Source: Maricaulis maris
Lineage (GTDB): Bacteria > Pseudomonadota > Alphaproteobacteria > Caulobacterales > Maricaulaceae
DNA: 64,000 bases
Assembly: GCF_036322705.1 (NCBI RefSeq)
Contig: NZ_AP027270.1
Coordinates: forward strand, 3,039,501 to 3,103,500
Direction: 5' to 3'
Part shown: piece by piece, positions 1 to 8,461 of the stretch
Layout: the number at the start of each line of letters is the position of its first letter
Numbering within the stretch: the first letter of the stretch is position 1
The notes under the pieces: model-generated
Told to the model about the DNA's origin: nothing
The model's database searches: none
Seen by the model: the letters and a program-made list of their open reading frames with translations, nothing else
Made by a program: the position numbers and the translations under genes

Positions 1-284
1 CCCAGGCCCAGGCCCTGCGCTCCCTGCGTCATTTTCTGCAGATGGCCCACGCCAGCGGCTACCGCACTGTCCTGGTCATCACCGGCAAGGGCTTCAAATC
101 CCGCGAGCGTGAGGCGGCGCCCTGGGAGGTCGTCGAGGAGCCCGGCGTTCTCCGACGCAAACTCCCGGAATGGTTAGGCCTTCCGGAGTTTAGTCAGTAT
201 GTGTCAGGGTTCGCGACCTCGCACGCCCGCCATGGCGGCAGCGGCGCGTTCTATGTGACTCTGAGAGTGCGAAACCGCGACTGA
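1..284 (+). CDS. Smr domain protein, C-terminal part
   Basis: The gene begins before the window; the frame is open from base 3 and about 93 codons are visible. The peptide holds the end of an Smr (small MutS-related) domain: a VITGKG strand and loop, GVLR and LPEWL in the middle, and the closing HGGSGAFYVTLR block. Smr domains bind structured or branched nucleic acids and several are nucleases; the substrate of free-standing alphaproteobacterial members is mostly unknown. The ATG at base 42 lies inside the domain and is not a credible start. The gene converges on hslU with 10 bp between the two stops. Confidence 0.85.
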   Translation, partial: QAQALRSLRHFLQMAHASGYRTVLVITGKGFKSREREAAPWEVVEEPGVLRRKLPEWLGLPEFSQYVSGFATSHARHGGSGAFYVTLRVRNRD

Positions 285-294
285 CGCGTCGTCC

Positions 295-1602
295 TTACAG
301 GATGAATTTCGACAGGTCGGCATTCTTGGCGAGGGCGCCAACATGCTCGGCGACATAGTCCGCATCGATGGTGATGGATTGCCCGGACTTGTCCGACGCC
401 GTGAACGAGATGTCCTCGACCAGTTTTTCCATCACCGTCTGAAGCCGCCGGGCACCGATATTCTCGACGCTGGCATTGACCTCGGCGGCCAGCTTGGCCA
501 GCGCATCAATGGCATCATCGGTGAAGTCGAGCGTCATGCCCTCCGTCGCCATCAAGGCGATATACTGCTTGATCAGGCTGGCTTCCGGCTCAACCAGGAT
601 GCGCTTGAGATCGGCTTCGCTGAGGGCCGCCAGTTCGACCCGGATCGGCAGGCGGCCCTGTAATTCCGGCAGCATTTCCGAAGGCTTGGCGACGTGGAAG
701 GCGCCCGAGGCGATGAACAGGATATGGTCGGTCTTGATGGCGCCGTGCTTGGTGGCCACCGTAGTGCCTTCGATAAGCGGCAGCAGGTCGCGCTGCACGC
801 CCTCTCGGGAAACATCGCCGCCGCGGGCATCGGAGCGGGCAACGATCTTGTCGACCTCGTCGAGGAAGACGATGCCGTCATTTTCGGCCAGCTTGATCGC
901 ATCCGCGGTAATCTGGCCGTCATCGAGCAGCTTGTCGGCCTCCTCATTGATCAGCGGCTCATAGGCATCCTTTACTTTCAGCCGGACGGTCTTGGTCTTC
1001 TGACCAAAGCCCTTGCCGAGGATGTCGCCGATATTGATTACGCCGGCGCCGCCGGAGGGCATGCCGGGAATGTCGAGCATTTGCATCGAGGCGCCGGTAT
1101 CGGCGAGCTGGATCTCGACATCCTTGTCGTCCAGCTCACCGGCCAGCAGGCGCTTGCGGAAGCTGTCGCGGGTGGCCTCGCTGGCGCCCGGGCCGACCAG
1201 GGCGTCGACGACCCGGTTCTCGGCGGCGGCATGGGCCTTCGCTTTTACGTCTTCACGCTTTTTCTCGCGGACAATGGTGATGGCAATCTCGACCAGGTCG
1301 CGGGCGATTTGGTCGACATCGCGGCCGACATAGCCGACCTCGGTGAATTTTGTCGCTTCGACCTTGATGAAGGGCGCACCGGCGAGCTTGGCCAGGCGGC
1401 GCGAGATCTCGGTCTTGCCGACCCCGGTCGGTCCGATCATCAGGATGTTTTTCGGCGTGACTTCCTCGGCGAGGGTCTCGTCGAGCTGGCGCCGGCGCCA
1501 GCGATTGCGCAGGGCGATGGCGACCGCCTTCTTGGCATCGGCCTGGCCGACGATGAAGCGGTCGAGCTCGGAGACTATTTCGCGGGGCGTAAAATCGGTC
1601 AT
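295..1602 (-). CDS. hslU: HslU, ATPase subunit of HslUV protease
   Basis: AAA+ unfoldase that binds substrate proteins and feeds them into the HslV peptidase in the cytoplasm. The 435-residue product has Walker A GPTGVGKT (57-64), the pore loop GYVGRD (90-95), the inserted I domain (about 110-235), Walker [10 protein letters not shown] (244-252), and the C-terminal tail LSKFIL that docks into HslV. The start [10 protein letters not shown] matches the usual family N-terminus; an in-frame ATG at 1629 would add nine residues but has no well-placed ribosome binding site. The expected partner hslV is not adjacent but lies 3.9 kb upstream on the same strand, so hslU needs its own promoter. Confidence 0.97.
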   Translation of the reverse strand: MTDFTPREIVSELDRFIVGQADAKKAVAIALRNRWRRRQLDETLAEEVTPKNILMIGPTGVGKTEISRRLAKLAGAPFIKVEATKFTEVGYVGRDVDQIARDLVEIAITIVREKKREDVKAKAHAAAENRVVDALVGPGASEATRDSFRKRLLAGELDDKDVEIQLADTGASMQMLDIPGMPSGGAGVINIGDILGKGFGQKTKTVRLKVKDAYEPLINEEADKLLDDGQITADAIKLAENDGIVFLDEVDKIVARSDARGGDVSREGVQRDLLPLIEGTTVATKHGAIKTDHILFIASGAFHVAKPSEMLPELQGRLPIRVELAALSEADLKRILVEPEASLIKQYIALMATEGMTLDFTDDAIDALAKLAAEVNASVENIGARRLQTVMEKLVEDISFTASDKSGQSITIDADYVAEHVGALAKNADLSKFIL

Positions 1603-1682
1603 AATTGTCTTTGTATTGCTTGCGCTCATCCCTGATGTAATCAGGCGCAGGCCGCAAAACCAGTCCTGAAAGGCATGACCCC

Positions 1683-2102
1683 ATGACCCGTCCGCGTTTC
1701 CACCTGGCGTTCCCGGTTGATGATCTCGCCGCGGCGCGGCGTTTCTATGGCGAATTGCTGGGTTGCCGCGAGGGCCGGTCCAGCCCGTCCTGGGTCGATT
1801 TCGACCTGCATGACCACCAGATCGTCGCCCATCTGGCGCCGGAAGAATGCGCGGCTGTTCCAGTGGGTGCGGTGGATGGAAAACAGGTCCCGGTGCGTCA
1901 TTTCGGTCTCCTGTTGGATTGGGCCGTTTGGGAATCCCTGGCCGCGAAGCTCAAGGCGGCGGGCCAGGACTTCATCATTGACCCCTATGTCCGCTTCAAG
2001 GGTGAGGCGGGCGAGCAGGGCACTTTTTTCGTCCGTGATCCCGCCGGTAATGCCCTGGAATTCAAGGCATTTCGGGATGAGGACCAAATTTTTGCGACCT
2101 GA
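1683..2102 (+). CDS. VOC (glyoxalase/dioxygenase fold) protein
   Basis: A 139-residue single-chain member of the vicinal oxygen chelate superfamily. The first beta-alpha-beta unit starts with [22 protein letters not shown] and the second ends with the family hallmark [16 protein letters not shown] near residues 115-131. Such proteins are metal-dependent lyases, dioxygenases or resistance proteins. The conserved metal ligands (a His in strand one, a Glu in the last strand) seem present, but the substrate cannot be read from the sequence. It is divergent from hslU with about 80 bp between starts and is followed by a separate promoter, so it is probably monocistronic. Confidence 0.85.
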   Translation: MTRPRFHLAFPVDDLAAARRFYGELLGCREGRSSPSWVDFDLHDHQIVAHLAPEECAAVPVGAVDGKQVPVRHFGLLLDWAVWESLAAKLKAAGQDFIIDPYVRFKGEAGEQGTFFVRDPAGNALEFKAFRDEDQIFAT

Positions 2103-2152
2103 CACCAAGATCGGCGCCCGTTGAACGCGCCACTTCCGACAACAAGTCTGCA

Positions 2153-2182
2153 TTGCATTTTAGTCTGTAGTGCAAACATAAT
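2153..2182 (+). promoter_or_regulatory. Putative sigma-70 promoter for membrane trio
   Basis: TTGCAT (2153-2158), an 18-base spacer and CATAAT (2177-2182) form a plausible -35/-10 pair. The ATG at 2204 follows 21 bases later behind a GGAGG. The stretch is much more AT-rich than its surroundings. The match was made by eye only. Confidence 0.45.
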
Positions 2183-2203
2183 GCGTCACCGATGGAGGTG
2201 ACC

Positions 2204-2797
2204 ATGACGATTCCCCTGACGCGCAAACTGTATCGCCGCTCGTTTGATGATGGCTGGCTGGATATTCTGGTCGGGCTGGGTTTGGCGCTGATCGGCTTGG
2301 CCTGGCTGGCCGACCAGGTCGTGATCGGGGCGCTCGTGCCGGCAGTGCTGACACCATTCTGGACGATCGGGCGCCGTGCGCTGGTTGATCCCCGCCTTGC
2401 TTCACCGCAATTTGGAACGGCACAGCAAGCCGAGACCCGTCGCGCGCTCACAGGCTGGGTTATTGTCGGCGCGGGTATTGGTTTGACCGAGCTGGCCTTC
2501 CTGTTTTTCGTCAATCGTGGCGGATCCGGGTTGTCCGGATTTGGCGACCTAGTGGTCGGCATGCCGGTCATGCTGGTGGGGCTGGGCCTGTTCGCCGGCC
2601 TGATCCTCGGAGCGAGGCGGTTTGTCGCCTACGCTGTCTTCGCGATCGCGCTCGGCCTGACCGGCGCCTCGGTGGGAGTTGCGCAGCCGGGCTTGCTCAT
2701 TCTCCTGTCTGGCGGGGTGGTTCTGGCTTGCGGCATCGCCCTGCTGGTCCGCTTTTTGGCGCACCACCCCGGCGCCGGAGACGGCGATGATGTCTGA
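2204..2797 (+). CDS. Multi-pass membrane protein, first gene of trio
   Basis: A 197-residue hydrophobic protein I do not recognise as a named family. Hydrophobic blocks after an RRSFDDGWLD start suggest about five to six transmembrane helices, for example LDILVGLGLALIGLAWLA, GWVIVGAGIGLTELAFLFF and LLILLSGGVVLACGIALLV. A GGAGG at 2194-2198 sits five bases before ATG 2204, so this start is preferred to ATG 2192, which overlaps that ribosome binding site. Its 3' end overlaps the start of a winged-helix regulator by 11 bp, implying translational coupling. Membrane proteins paired with such regulators are often the regulated partner, but no function is assigned. Confidence 0.8.
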   Translation: MTIPLTRKLYRRSFDDGWLDILVGLGLALIGLAWLADQVVIGALVPAVLTPFWTIGRRALVDPRLASPQFGTAQQAETRRALTGWVIVGAGIGLTELAFLFFVNRGGSGLSGFGDLVVGMPVMLVGLGLFAGLILGARRFVAYAVFAIALGLTGASVGVAQPGLLILLSGGVVLACGIALLVRFLAHHPGAGDGDDV

Positions 2798-3140
2798 AAC
2801 CGATATACTCCCTGAAATCCGTGATGTCCTGGAGCTGGACAAGACGATCCATGAGCCCGCCCGGCTCGCCATCCTGGCGCTTCTGCTGTCGGTGGATAGC
2901 GCCGATTTCACCTGGCTGATGCGCCAGACCGGACTGACCCAGGGCAATCTCTCTGCTCACCTGGGCAAGCTGGACGCAGCCGGCCTCGTGGCGATCGAAA
3001 AAGGCTATCAGGGCAAGCGCCCCAAGACGATTTTGCGTATCACGCCATCCGGGGCCGAGCGCTTGAATGTCCAGGCCAAGGCGCTGATTCGCTTTCTTGG
3101 GCTGATCGACATCCGGCCGTCCCGGGGGCGAAGATCGTGA
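2787..3140 (+). CDS. Winged-helix transcriptional regulator
   Basis: A 117-residue DNA-binding protein of the stand-alone winged-helix type (PF13601-like, related to MarR/ArsR). The helix-turn-helix region reads DFTWLMRQTGLTQGNLSAHL, followed by the LDAAGLVAIEKGYQGKRPKT wing and a LRITPSGAERL terminal helix. This family usually regulates a neighbouring membrane protein. Translation starts at ATG 2787 or 2790 (tandem ATGs), overlapping the stop of the upstream membrane gene; GGAG at 2777-2780 is suitably placed. A third small membrane gene follows 13 bp later, giving a three-gene operon. Confidence 0.87.
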   Translation: MMSETDILPEIRDVLELDKTIHEPARLAILALLLSVDSADFTWLMRQTGLTQGNLSAHLGKLDAAGLVAIEKGYQGKRPKTILRITPSGAERLNVQAKALIRFLGLIDIRPSRGRRS

Positions 3141-3153
3141 AAGGTCGCTGATC

Positions 3154-3357
3154 ATGAAACCCGCGAAATTCCCGTTTATCGCTCTCGCCATGGCAGGCAC
3201 ATCGATCATCATGGCCGGACTCTATCTGGTCCGGTGGTCGGAACCCGCAGCGACCGACCGGACATTATTCATCCTAATCGCCTGGACACTGCTGGCACTC
3301 GCCAATTCTGTCGCTCTGACGATTGGTCTGCGCCGCTTGATCAGGTCCCGACAATAG
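3154..3357 (+). CDS. Small two-helix membrane protein
   Basis: A 67-residue protein with two predicted membrane helices (about 6-27, FPFIALAMAGTSIIMAGLYL, and about 39-57, LFILIAWTLLALANSVALTI) joined by a short polar loop, with a basic C-terminus RRLIRSRQ. AAAGG lies 8-10 bases before the ATG. It closes the operon with the membrane protein and winged-helix regulator just upstream. I recognise no family. Length and composition would fit an accessory subunit or a DUF-type inner-membrane protein. Confidence 0.7.
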   Translation: MKPAKFPFIALAMAGTSIIMAGLYLVRWSEPAATDRTLFILIAWTLLALANSVALTIGLRRLIRSRQ

Positions 3358-3445
3358 TGCCCTGCGGGCCTTCCCTTTAACGTTCGATTGGGCCCCGTTA
3401 CTGGTGATGGCCCGGAACTCAAATGTTCCGGGATGAGCCCCCCAT

Positions 3446-4312
3446 TCAGCGGCTGGCGGATTCCATGAAGCGGAGCGTGTCGGGGACCCAATCAAGGATG
3501 ATCTCGCCGGACTCCACATTCAGGAAATTATGGTCGGCCTGTTCGACCAGAATGTAGCGATAGGGCTGACCCGCCGTCGCGAGCCTTTCAATCACCTCGA
3601 TATCGAGTTGTGACGGATTGCTGTCATCGCGTTCGCCAAGCACCCAGAGCATCGGGATCGACGCCCGGGCGAGGTCACAAGCGGGGTCGTATCCGATCGA
3701 TCCAGCCTGGCCCGGTGCCATCGCGAGAGCGGCCTCGATGGACAGCCCGGTGTCGGTCAGGGCATCAAACGTATCGGAGCGGGAGACCGAGGTCGCGCCG
3801 CCGACCAGGTTGATGGCAAAATCAATCAGGTCTGACCGGGCCGCCGCCGAGGCATTGACCCATCCGCCCATGCTTGAACCGAGAATGCCGATCCGGTCAT
3901 AGCCCAGCCCGTCGAGATGGCTGGTGATCGCGAGCAGGTCTGACCCAAGGGCCGGAACCAGCCAGGCGGTATTGGAGGTTGTCGGAATGGTCGCGGTGCC
4001 GGACGAGTCGCCAAAACCGCGACGGTCGTAGATGGCAACTGCCGTTGTTTCACTCAGGAAGAGTCCGATCGCTGCCGCTGTATCGGTTCGAACGCCGACG
4101 CCGGACCCGCCGGTAATAACGAGGATGGTGTCCGGGCGCGAGCCGGGAATTTGGTGGATTTCGCCCGCAATGTGGCCCTCTGGTGCCGCCACTTCGAATG
4201 GTATGACCGGTGGCTCGACTGGCGGGTCGGCCCGCACAGTCGCGGCAAGCGTGAAACTGGCGAATATTGCGAGGAAAAGGCGATGCGGCAGATTTGGCAA
4301 AGGGCGCTCCAT
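3446..4312 (-). CDS. Exported alpha/beta hydrolase
   Basis: A 288-residue alpha/beta hydrolase with an N-terminal signal peptide (hydrophobic LFLAIFASFTLAA, residues about 12-24, cleaved near VRA-DPP), so probably periplasmic. The nucleophile elbow GSSMG places the catalytic Ser at residue 147; GERDD near 227-230 offers the acid and QADHNF the catalytic His at 261. The GGSGVG block near 68-73 is a likely oxyanion loop. The substrate (peptide or ester) cannot be told. Start Met 4312 gives a compact signal peptide, but no good ribosome binding site is seen; a TTG at 4375 would extend it into the upstream gene. It lies just downstream of an AraC regulator on the same strand. Confidence 0.82.
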   Translation of the reverse strand: MERPLPNLPHRLFLAIFASFTLAATVRADPPVEPPVIPFEVAAPEGHIAGEIHQIPGSRPDTILVITGGSGVGVRTDTAAAIGLFLSETTAVAIYDRRGFGDSSGTATIPTTSNTAWLVPALGSDLLAITSHLDGLGYDRIGILGSSMGGWVNASAAARSDLIDFAINLVGGATSVSRSDTFDALTDTGLSIEAALAMAPGQAGSIGYDPACDLARASIPMLWVLGERDDSNPSQLDIEVIERLATAGQPYRYILVEQADHNFLNVESGEIILDWVPDTLRFMESASR

Positions 4313-4364
4313 GACTGGGAAGGACAGGACCGCAATCTTGGCCGCGTGGCCTGCTCCTTTCGCT

Positions 4365-5447
4365 TCACTTTGCAAAATGAGACGCGCGAAATCCGCTTGG
4401 GGACAGTCCCGTCACGGCCTTGAAGGAGCGGTTGAAGGCCGCCTTGCTGTTGAACCCGCAGGCCAGTGCGATGGAGAGAATGGTTTCATCCGGCTCAGAG
4501 ATCAGGCGCTGTTTGGCGTCCTCCACCCGCAATGTATTGAGCCAGGCCTTCACATTCAGTCCCGTCTGCGCATTGATCACATAGGACAGGTAGTGCGGCT
4601 GGAAGCCGGTGCGCTCCGCCAGGCGCGAGACCGTCAATTGCGGCTCCTCATGCAGGCGCGCCGCTGCGACCACCGCACTGATCTCACTGAAGAGCCGCTC
4701 CGTTGTTTCCGCATCGAGCAAGCCATTGCCGTCTCGCGAAGGCCTCGCCGGATCGCCGCCCGTCGGATTGATGGCGAAGGCGCGCCAATTGATCAGGACG
4801 ACCAGGGACAGGCTGTACAGAAAGACGGCCAGACCGGTCGCGGCGAGCAGGTCGGAGGACATCGGCAGGCGGTCAACAACATGCTCGGTGGCAAATCCCG
4901 CAGCGACCAGCAAGACGAAGACGAGGAAGCCCAAAACCGACCAGAACGCGCTGCGGGCAAGCGTTGAGCGTGGCAGTCGCCAGAGGACCCAGAGTGTGGC
5001 GGTCAGATAGCCCAGCAGCGCGATCGCCTTGGTCAGGCCCAGAAGGCTGGTTTCCAGCGGTATGGTATGCGTCGCGCTGACAAATGCGATCTTCTCAGCG
5101 CCCGAGCGCGCATAAAAGGGCAGGAAATAGGCCAGCGCCAATGCGGCCGGCAGGAAGTGCAAGGCGGACCAGCGTAGCTCGAACGGCCGTTCCAGCGAGC
5201 GGGCAAACAGCCAGACACCCGGTCCAATCAAATAGGGCATCCAGGTCGTGGCGCGCAGGACATGGGGAAATTCCCGCCAGGCGCCAGTCTGGACGAACCA
5301 GTCCTCGACCACGATCGCCATCGCCGCGACCAGAGCTGTCAGGAGGGCTGCAAATCCGACCGGATTGCGGTTGCGGGCCCGAAACAGGGCTGTGGCCAGG
5401 ACCAGACCCTGAATGAGGCCGATAGCTGCAAGAATTTGAAGGATCAC
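4365..5447 (-). CDS. Membrane-anchored AraC-family regulator
   Basis: A 360-residue protein with an unusual layout: the first 230 residues are hydrophobic with about seven transmembrane helices (MILQILAAIGLIQGLVLATALF at the start), and the last 95 form an AraC double helix-turn-helix (LTVSRLAERTGFQPHYLSYV, then ILSIALACGFNSKAAFNRSF and TGLSPSGFR). Such proteins are thought to sense a membrane or periplasmic signal and act at nearby DNA. GTG 5447 is the start, with GAGG nine bases upstream. The hydrolase gene follows in the same direction after about 50 bp and is the likely target or co-transcribed partner. Confidence 0.9.
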   Translation of the reverse strand: MILQILAAIGLIQGLVLATALFRARNRNPVGFAALLTALVAAMAIVVEDWFVQTGAWREFPHVLRATTWMPYLIGPGVWLFARSLERPFELRWSALHFLPAALALAYFLPFYARSGAEKIAFVSATHTIPLETSLLGLTKAIALLGYLTATLWVLWRLPRSTLARSAFWSVLGFLVFVLLVAAGFATEHVVDRLPMSSDLLAATGLAVFLYSLSLVVLINWRAFAINPTGGDPARPSRDGNGLLDAETTERLFSEISAVVAAARLHEEPQLTVSRLAERTGFQPHYLSYVINAQTGLNVKAWLNTLRVEDAKQRLISEPDETILSIALACGFNSKAAFNRSFKAVTGLSPSGFRASHFAK

Positions 5448-5527
5448 GGCGTGTTGCCTCGTGCGGCCGGCTCGATCAGGCGGGCAGCGTACCGCAAATC
5501 CAGAGCGCTGGCGCGCAGTTTCCCGAT

Positions 5528-6094
5528 CTAGCCGATCTCTTCCACGGTCAGGTTTTCATTGGTGTAGACGCAGATCTGGGCCGCGATGGCCATCGACTTG
5601 CGGGCAATGACTTCCGGGTCGGCCTCGTAGTCATACAGCGCGCGGGCGGCCGAGAGGGCGTAATTGCCGCCGGAGCCGACGGCGACGACCCCGTCTTCCG
5701 GTTCCAGCACGTCGCCGGCACCGGTTAGCAGATAGGTCTCGGTCTTGTCGCCGACGATCAGCATTGCTTCAAGGCGGCGCAGATAGCGGTCGGTGCGCCA
5801 GTCCTTGGCCAGCTCAACGCAGGCGCGGGCCAGTTGTTTGGGGTATTGCTCGAGCTTGCCTTCAAGGCGCTCGAACAGGGCAAAGGCATCGGCGGTGGCG
5901 CCGGCGAAGCCGGCGATGACATCGCCACCAGCCAGGCGGCGGACCTTCTTGGCATTGCCCTTCATCACAGTCGGGCCGATCGAGACCTGTCCATCACCGG
6001 CGACGATGAGGCGGCCATTCTTGCGAACGGCGATAATCGTCGTGCCGCGCCACAGGCTGGCATCGGCATAGTCGGGGGATTGGCTGTGCGTCAT
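5528..6094 (-). CDS. hslV: HslV, peptidase subunit of HslUV protease
   Basis: N-terminal-nucleophile threonine peptidase that forms the double-ring core of HslUV. The 188-residue precursor starts [17 protein letters not shown] and should be cleaved before TTIIAVRK, exposing catalytic Thr18; a short leader of this kind is normal in alphaproteobacteria. Conserved blocks are [20 protein letters not shown] and the [14 protein letters not shown] region. ATG 6094 has a GGAG eight bases upstream; the longer open frame above it is chance. In most relatives hslU follows directly, but here an AraC regulator lies downstream and hslU is 3.9 kb away. Confidence 0.96.
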   Translation of the reverse strand: MTHSQSPDYADASLWRGTTIIAVRKNGRLIVAGDGQVSIGPTVMKGNAKKVRRLAGGDVIAGFAGATADAFALFERLEGKLEQYPKQLARACVELAKDWRTDRYLRRLEAMLIVGDKTETYLLTGAGDVLEPEDGVVAVGSGGNYALSAARALYDYEADPEVIARKSMAIAAQICVYTNENLTVEEIG

Positions 6095-6123
6095 GGACCG
6101 GTCTCCGGATGATGTCGTCCACA

Positions 6124-6154
6124 CGATGTGGCCGACCCGGGAGGCTGGATCAAG
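6124..6154 (-). promoter_or_regulatory. Possible heat-shock promoter of hslV
   Basis: Read on the minus strand, CTTGAT (6154-6149), 17 bases and CCACATCG (6131-6124) resemble an alphaproteobacterial sigma-32 promoter (CTTG at -35 and a C-rich -10). The -35 match is good, the -10 match poor. The position, about 30 bp before the hslV ATG, is suitable. Confidence 0.3.
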
Positions 6155-6179
6155 TGGCCAAGCTGCCGCCGAGGCCGGA

Positions 6180-8273
6180 TTACCCGTTGACGGCGCGGTC
6201 CGAGCGACCCTCGCTGGCGAAGGCGACGAAATCGCTGGCCGGCATCGGACGGGCAAACAGGAAGCCTTGGGCCAGGGTCGCTCCCTGGGCGCGCAGCATC
6301 TCGTATTGCTCAGGTGTTTCAACACCTTCCGCGACGGTTTCCAGCTTCAGCGACTTGGCCATCGCGAGGATGGTCTCGACCACGATGCGGGCATGGTGAT
6401 CGGTCGTCATGTCGCGCACGAAGCTCTGGTCGATCTTGAACACGTCGAAGGGCATGCGCGTCAGGTAGGACAGCGAGGAGTGACCGGTCCCGAAATCATC
6501 GATGGCAAAGTTGACGCCCCGATCGCGCAGAGGCTGGACCTGTTCGATCACCCGCTCCGGATTTTCCATCGCGATCGACTCGGTGAGTTCCAGCTCGAGG
6601 AGGTGCGGCGGCAGGTCAGCGGCCGCAAGGGCTTCGAGCACCGAGTCGGCGAAGCCGTCGCGTTCGAATTGCATGGCGGACACATTGACGGCCACCGGGA
6701 TTTCCAGACCGCGATCACGCCAGGACGCGGCCTCGCGGCAAGCGGCCCGCAGGACCCAGTCACCGATCTCGCCGATCAGGCCACACTCTTCGGCGGCCTC
6801 GATGAAGGCACCCGGCGACAGCAGGCCGGCGGTCGGATGCTGCCAGCGCACCAGTGCCTCGGCGCCGGCACAGGCGCCGTCCTTCATCAGCACCTTGGGC
6901 TGATAGAAGACGACCAGCTGGTCATGGGTAACGGCATCGCGCAGTTCGTTTTCCAGCACTAGGCGCTCGAAAGCGGACTGGTTCATGCTCGGCTCGAAGA
7001 ACTGGGCCGAGGAGCCGCCGGCGCGCTTGGCGTGGGCCATGGCGAGGTCGGCATGACGCATCAGGGTTTCCGGGTCGGCCCCGTCCTGCGGGAAGACGGC
7101 GACGCCGATCGACACGCCCAGGAAGACCTGGTGGCCGGAAATCTCGAACGGCAGCCGGATTGCGTCGACCAGCTTGTTGGCGACACGGGCCGCATCGGCG
7201 CTGTCGGCGATCCCGGGCAGGAGCACGGTAAATTCGTCGCCACCCACACGGGCAACCATTGACGGGTCGTCCATGTTTCCGGCGGCCAGGTCGCAGCCCC
7301 GGGTTACTTCCGACAGGCGACGGCCGACCATCTCGAGCAGGCGATCCCCCTCGCCGATCCCGAGCGAGTCATTGACCCGCTTGAAGCGGTCCAGGTCGAG
7401 AAAGAGCACGGCACCGGACGAGCCATCTTCCAGAGACTTGCGGGCGACCCGCTCGGTTTCCTTGCGGAAGCGCTCGCGGTTCGGCAATTCGGTCACGAGA
7501 TCGACATAGGCGAGCCGGTGGATCCGCTTCAGATTGCCGTCGAGACGGGCGAACATGCGGTTGAAGGCATTGGCCAGGACTTCCAGCTCGTCGCCGGTCT
7601 TGACCTTGATGCGCATGTCGAGATTCTTCGACGAGGCCAGACGGGCGGCGTCCGTCAGCGTCTGTACCGGGCGCAGGGCGCGGCCGACAATCAGGGCGGC
7701 CAGGGGCAGGAAAATTCCCAGGGCGAACAAGGCAATCAGCGTTTGCCGCTGGATCGCGGCATTGCGCGAGGCGGCCAGCTCAACGAGCGGCTGCTGCATG
7801 TAGACCACGCCGACGAGGCGACGCGACTGGGTATAGACCGGTGCCGCGATTTCCAGCGTGCCATCCCGCAGGTCATAGCGCAGGTCACCAGCACCGAGCG
7901 ACATCACGGCGATGTCAGCGGCGCGCAACTGCCCCTGTTCGCGGTCGTCATCATAGGCTTCGCCCAGGACTTCGCGCCGATTGTTGAGGGCATACATCTG
8001 GGAGGCGCCGAGCGAGGCGATCAATTCCTCGACATAGAGGTCGACATAATCCGTGTCATTGGTCGAGATCGCATTGGCCAGCCGGCTCGCGGTCGCCTGC
8101 AGGGTTGCCACAGACCGATCGATCAGGAGATTGCGGGTCTCGCGTTGCGCGGCCACATTCTCAAGCGTCATCAGCATGAGGGTCGTCGCGAAGATAAGGG
8201 CGCCGGTCAGAAGCGTGAACTTCATGACCAGAGACCGCATTACCCGCGCCATCGCTTTGCGGATGGGTGCCAT
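6180..8273 (-). CDS. GGDEF-EAL c-di-GMP enzyme, membrane-bound
   Basis: A 697-residue bifunctional-type protein. Order: transmembrane helix (about 17-37), periplasmic sensor domain with [17 protein letters not shown], second helix (about 179-198), HAMP linker (200-250), GGDEF domain with intact GGDEF at 344-348, then EAL domain with EALVRW at 472 and the later [13 protein letters not shown] metal-site loop. Both catalytic motifs look intact, so it may make and degrade c-di-GMP; no RxxD inhibitory site precedes GGDEF. Start ATG 8273 has AGGGA six bases upstream; a GTG at 8345 would add 24 residues without obvious domain content. Likely role: control of motility, holdfast or biofilm. Confidence 0.93.
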   Translation of the reverse strand: MAPIRKAMARVMRSLVMKFTLLTGALIFATTLMLMTLENVAAQRETRNLLIDRSVATLQATASRLANAISTNDTDYVDLYVEELIASLGASQMYALNNRREVLGEAYDDDREQGQLRAADIAVMSLGAGDLRYDLRDGTLEIAAPVYTQSRRLVGVVYMQQPLVELAASRNAAIQRQTLIALFALGIFLPLAALIVGRALRPVQTLTDAARLASSKNLDMRIKVKTGDELEVLANAFNRMFARLDGNLKRIHRLAYVDLVTELPNRERFRKETERVARKSLEDGSSGAVLFLDLDRFKRVNDSLGIGEGDRLLEMVGRRLSEVTRGCDLAAGNMDDPSMVARVGGDEFTVLLPGIADSADAARVANKLVDAIRLPFEISGHQVFLGVSIGVAVFPQDGADPETLMRHADLAMAHAKRAGGSSAQFFEPSMNQSAFERLVLENELRDAVTHDQLVVFYQPKVLMKDGACAGAEALVRWQHPTAGLLSPGAFIEAAEECGLIGEIGDWVLRAACREAASWRDRGLEIPVAVNVSAMQFERDGFADSVLEALAAADLPPHLLELELTESIAMENPERVIEQVQPLRDRGVNFAIDDFGTGHSSLSYLTRMPFDVFKIDQSFVRDMTTDHHARIVVETILAMAKSLKLETVAEGVETPEQYEMLRAQGATLAQGFLFARPMPASDFVAFASEGRSDRAVNG

Positions 8274-8430
8274 GTTAATCCCTGAACGCTCCCCCGAGCG
8301 GGTCGCGGTTTCGCCACCAAACACCGGGTGAATGTCATTACTCACCCGCTCTCGATCGTCAGGATGTCACCAAGCACTTGAATTGTGGTTAAAATGCCGG
8401 AGTTGTTTCGTTAAGTTTTTAGGTAAATGT

Positions 8431-8461
8431 CCGGAATTCCTTTATTCAAAGGCAATTCCGG
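8431..8461 (-). terminator. Strong hairpin over the 3' end of the PfkB gene
   Basis: CCGGAATT-CCTTT pairs with AAAGG-c-AATTCCGG around an ATTC loop: 13 base pairs with one bulged base. It overlaps the TAA of the kinase gene (8444-8442). No T-run follows on the minus strand, so it may be an mRNA 3'-end stabiliser rather than a classical intrinsic terminator. Confidence 0.45.

Noticed and set aside
8362-8425. CtrA sites upstream of the GGDEF-EAL gene
   Set aside because: Only a single TTAACCA half-site and mis-spaced TTAA pairs were found, not TTAA-N7-TTAA.
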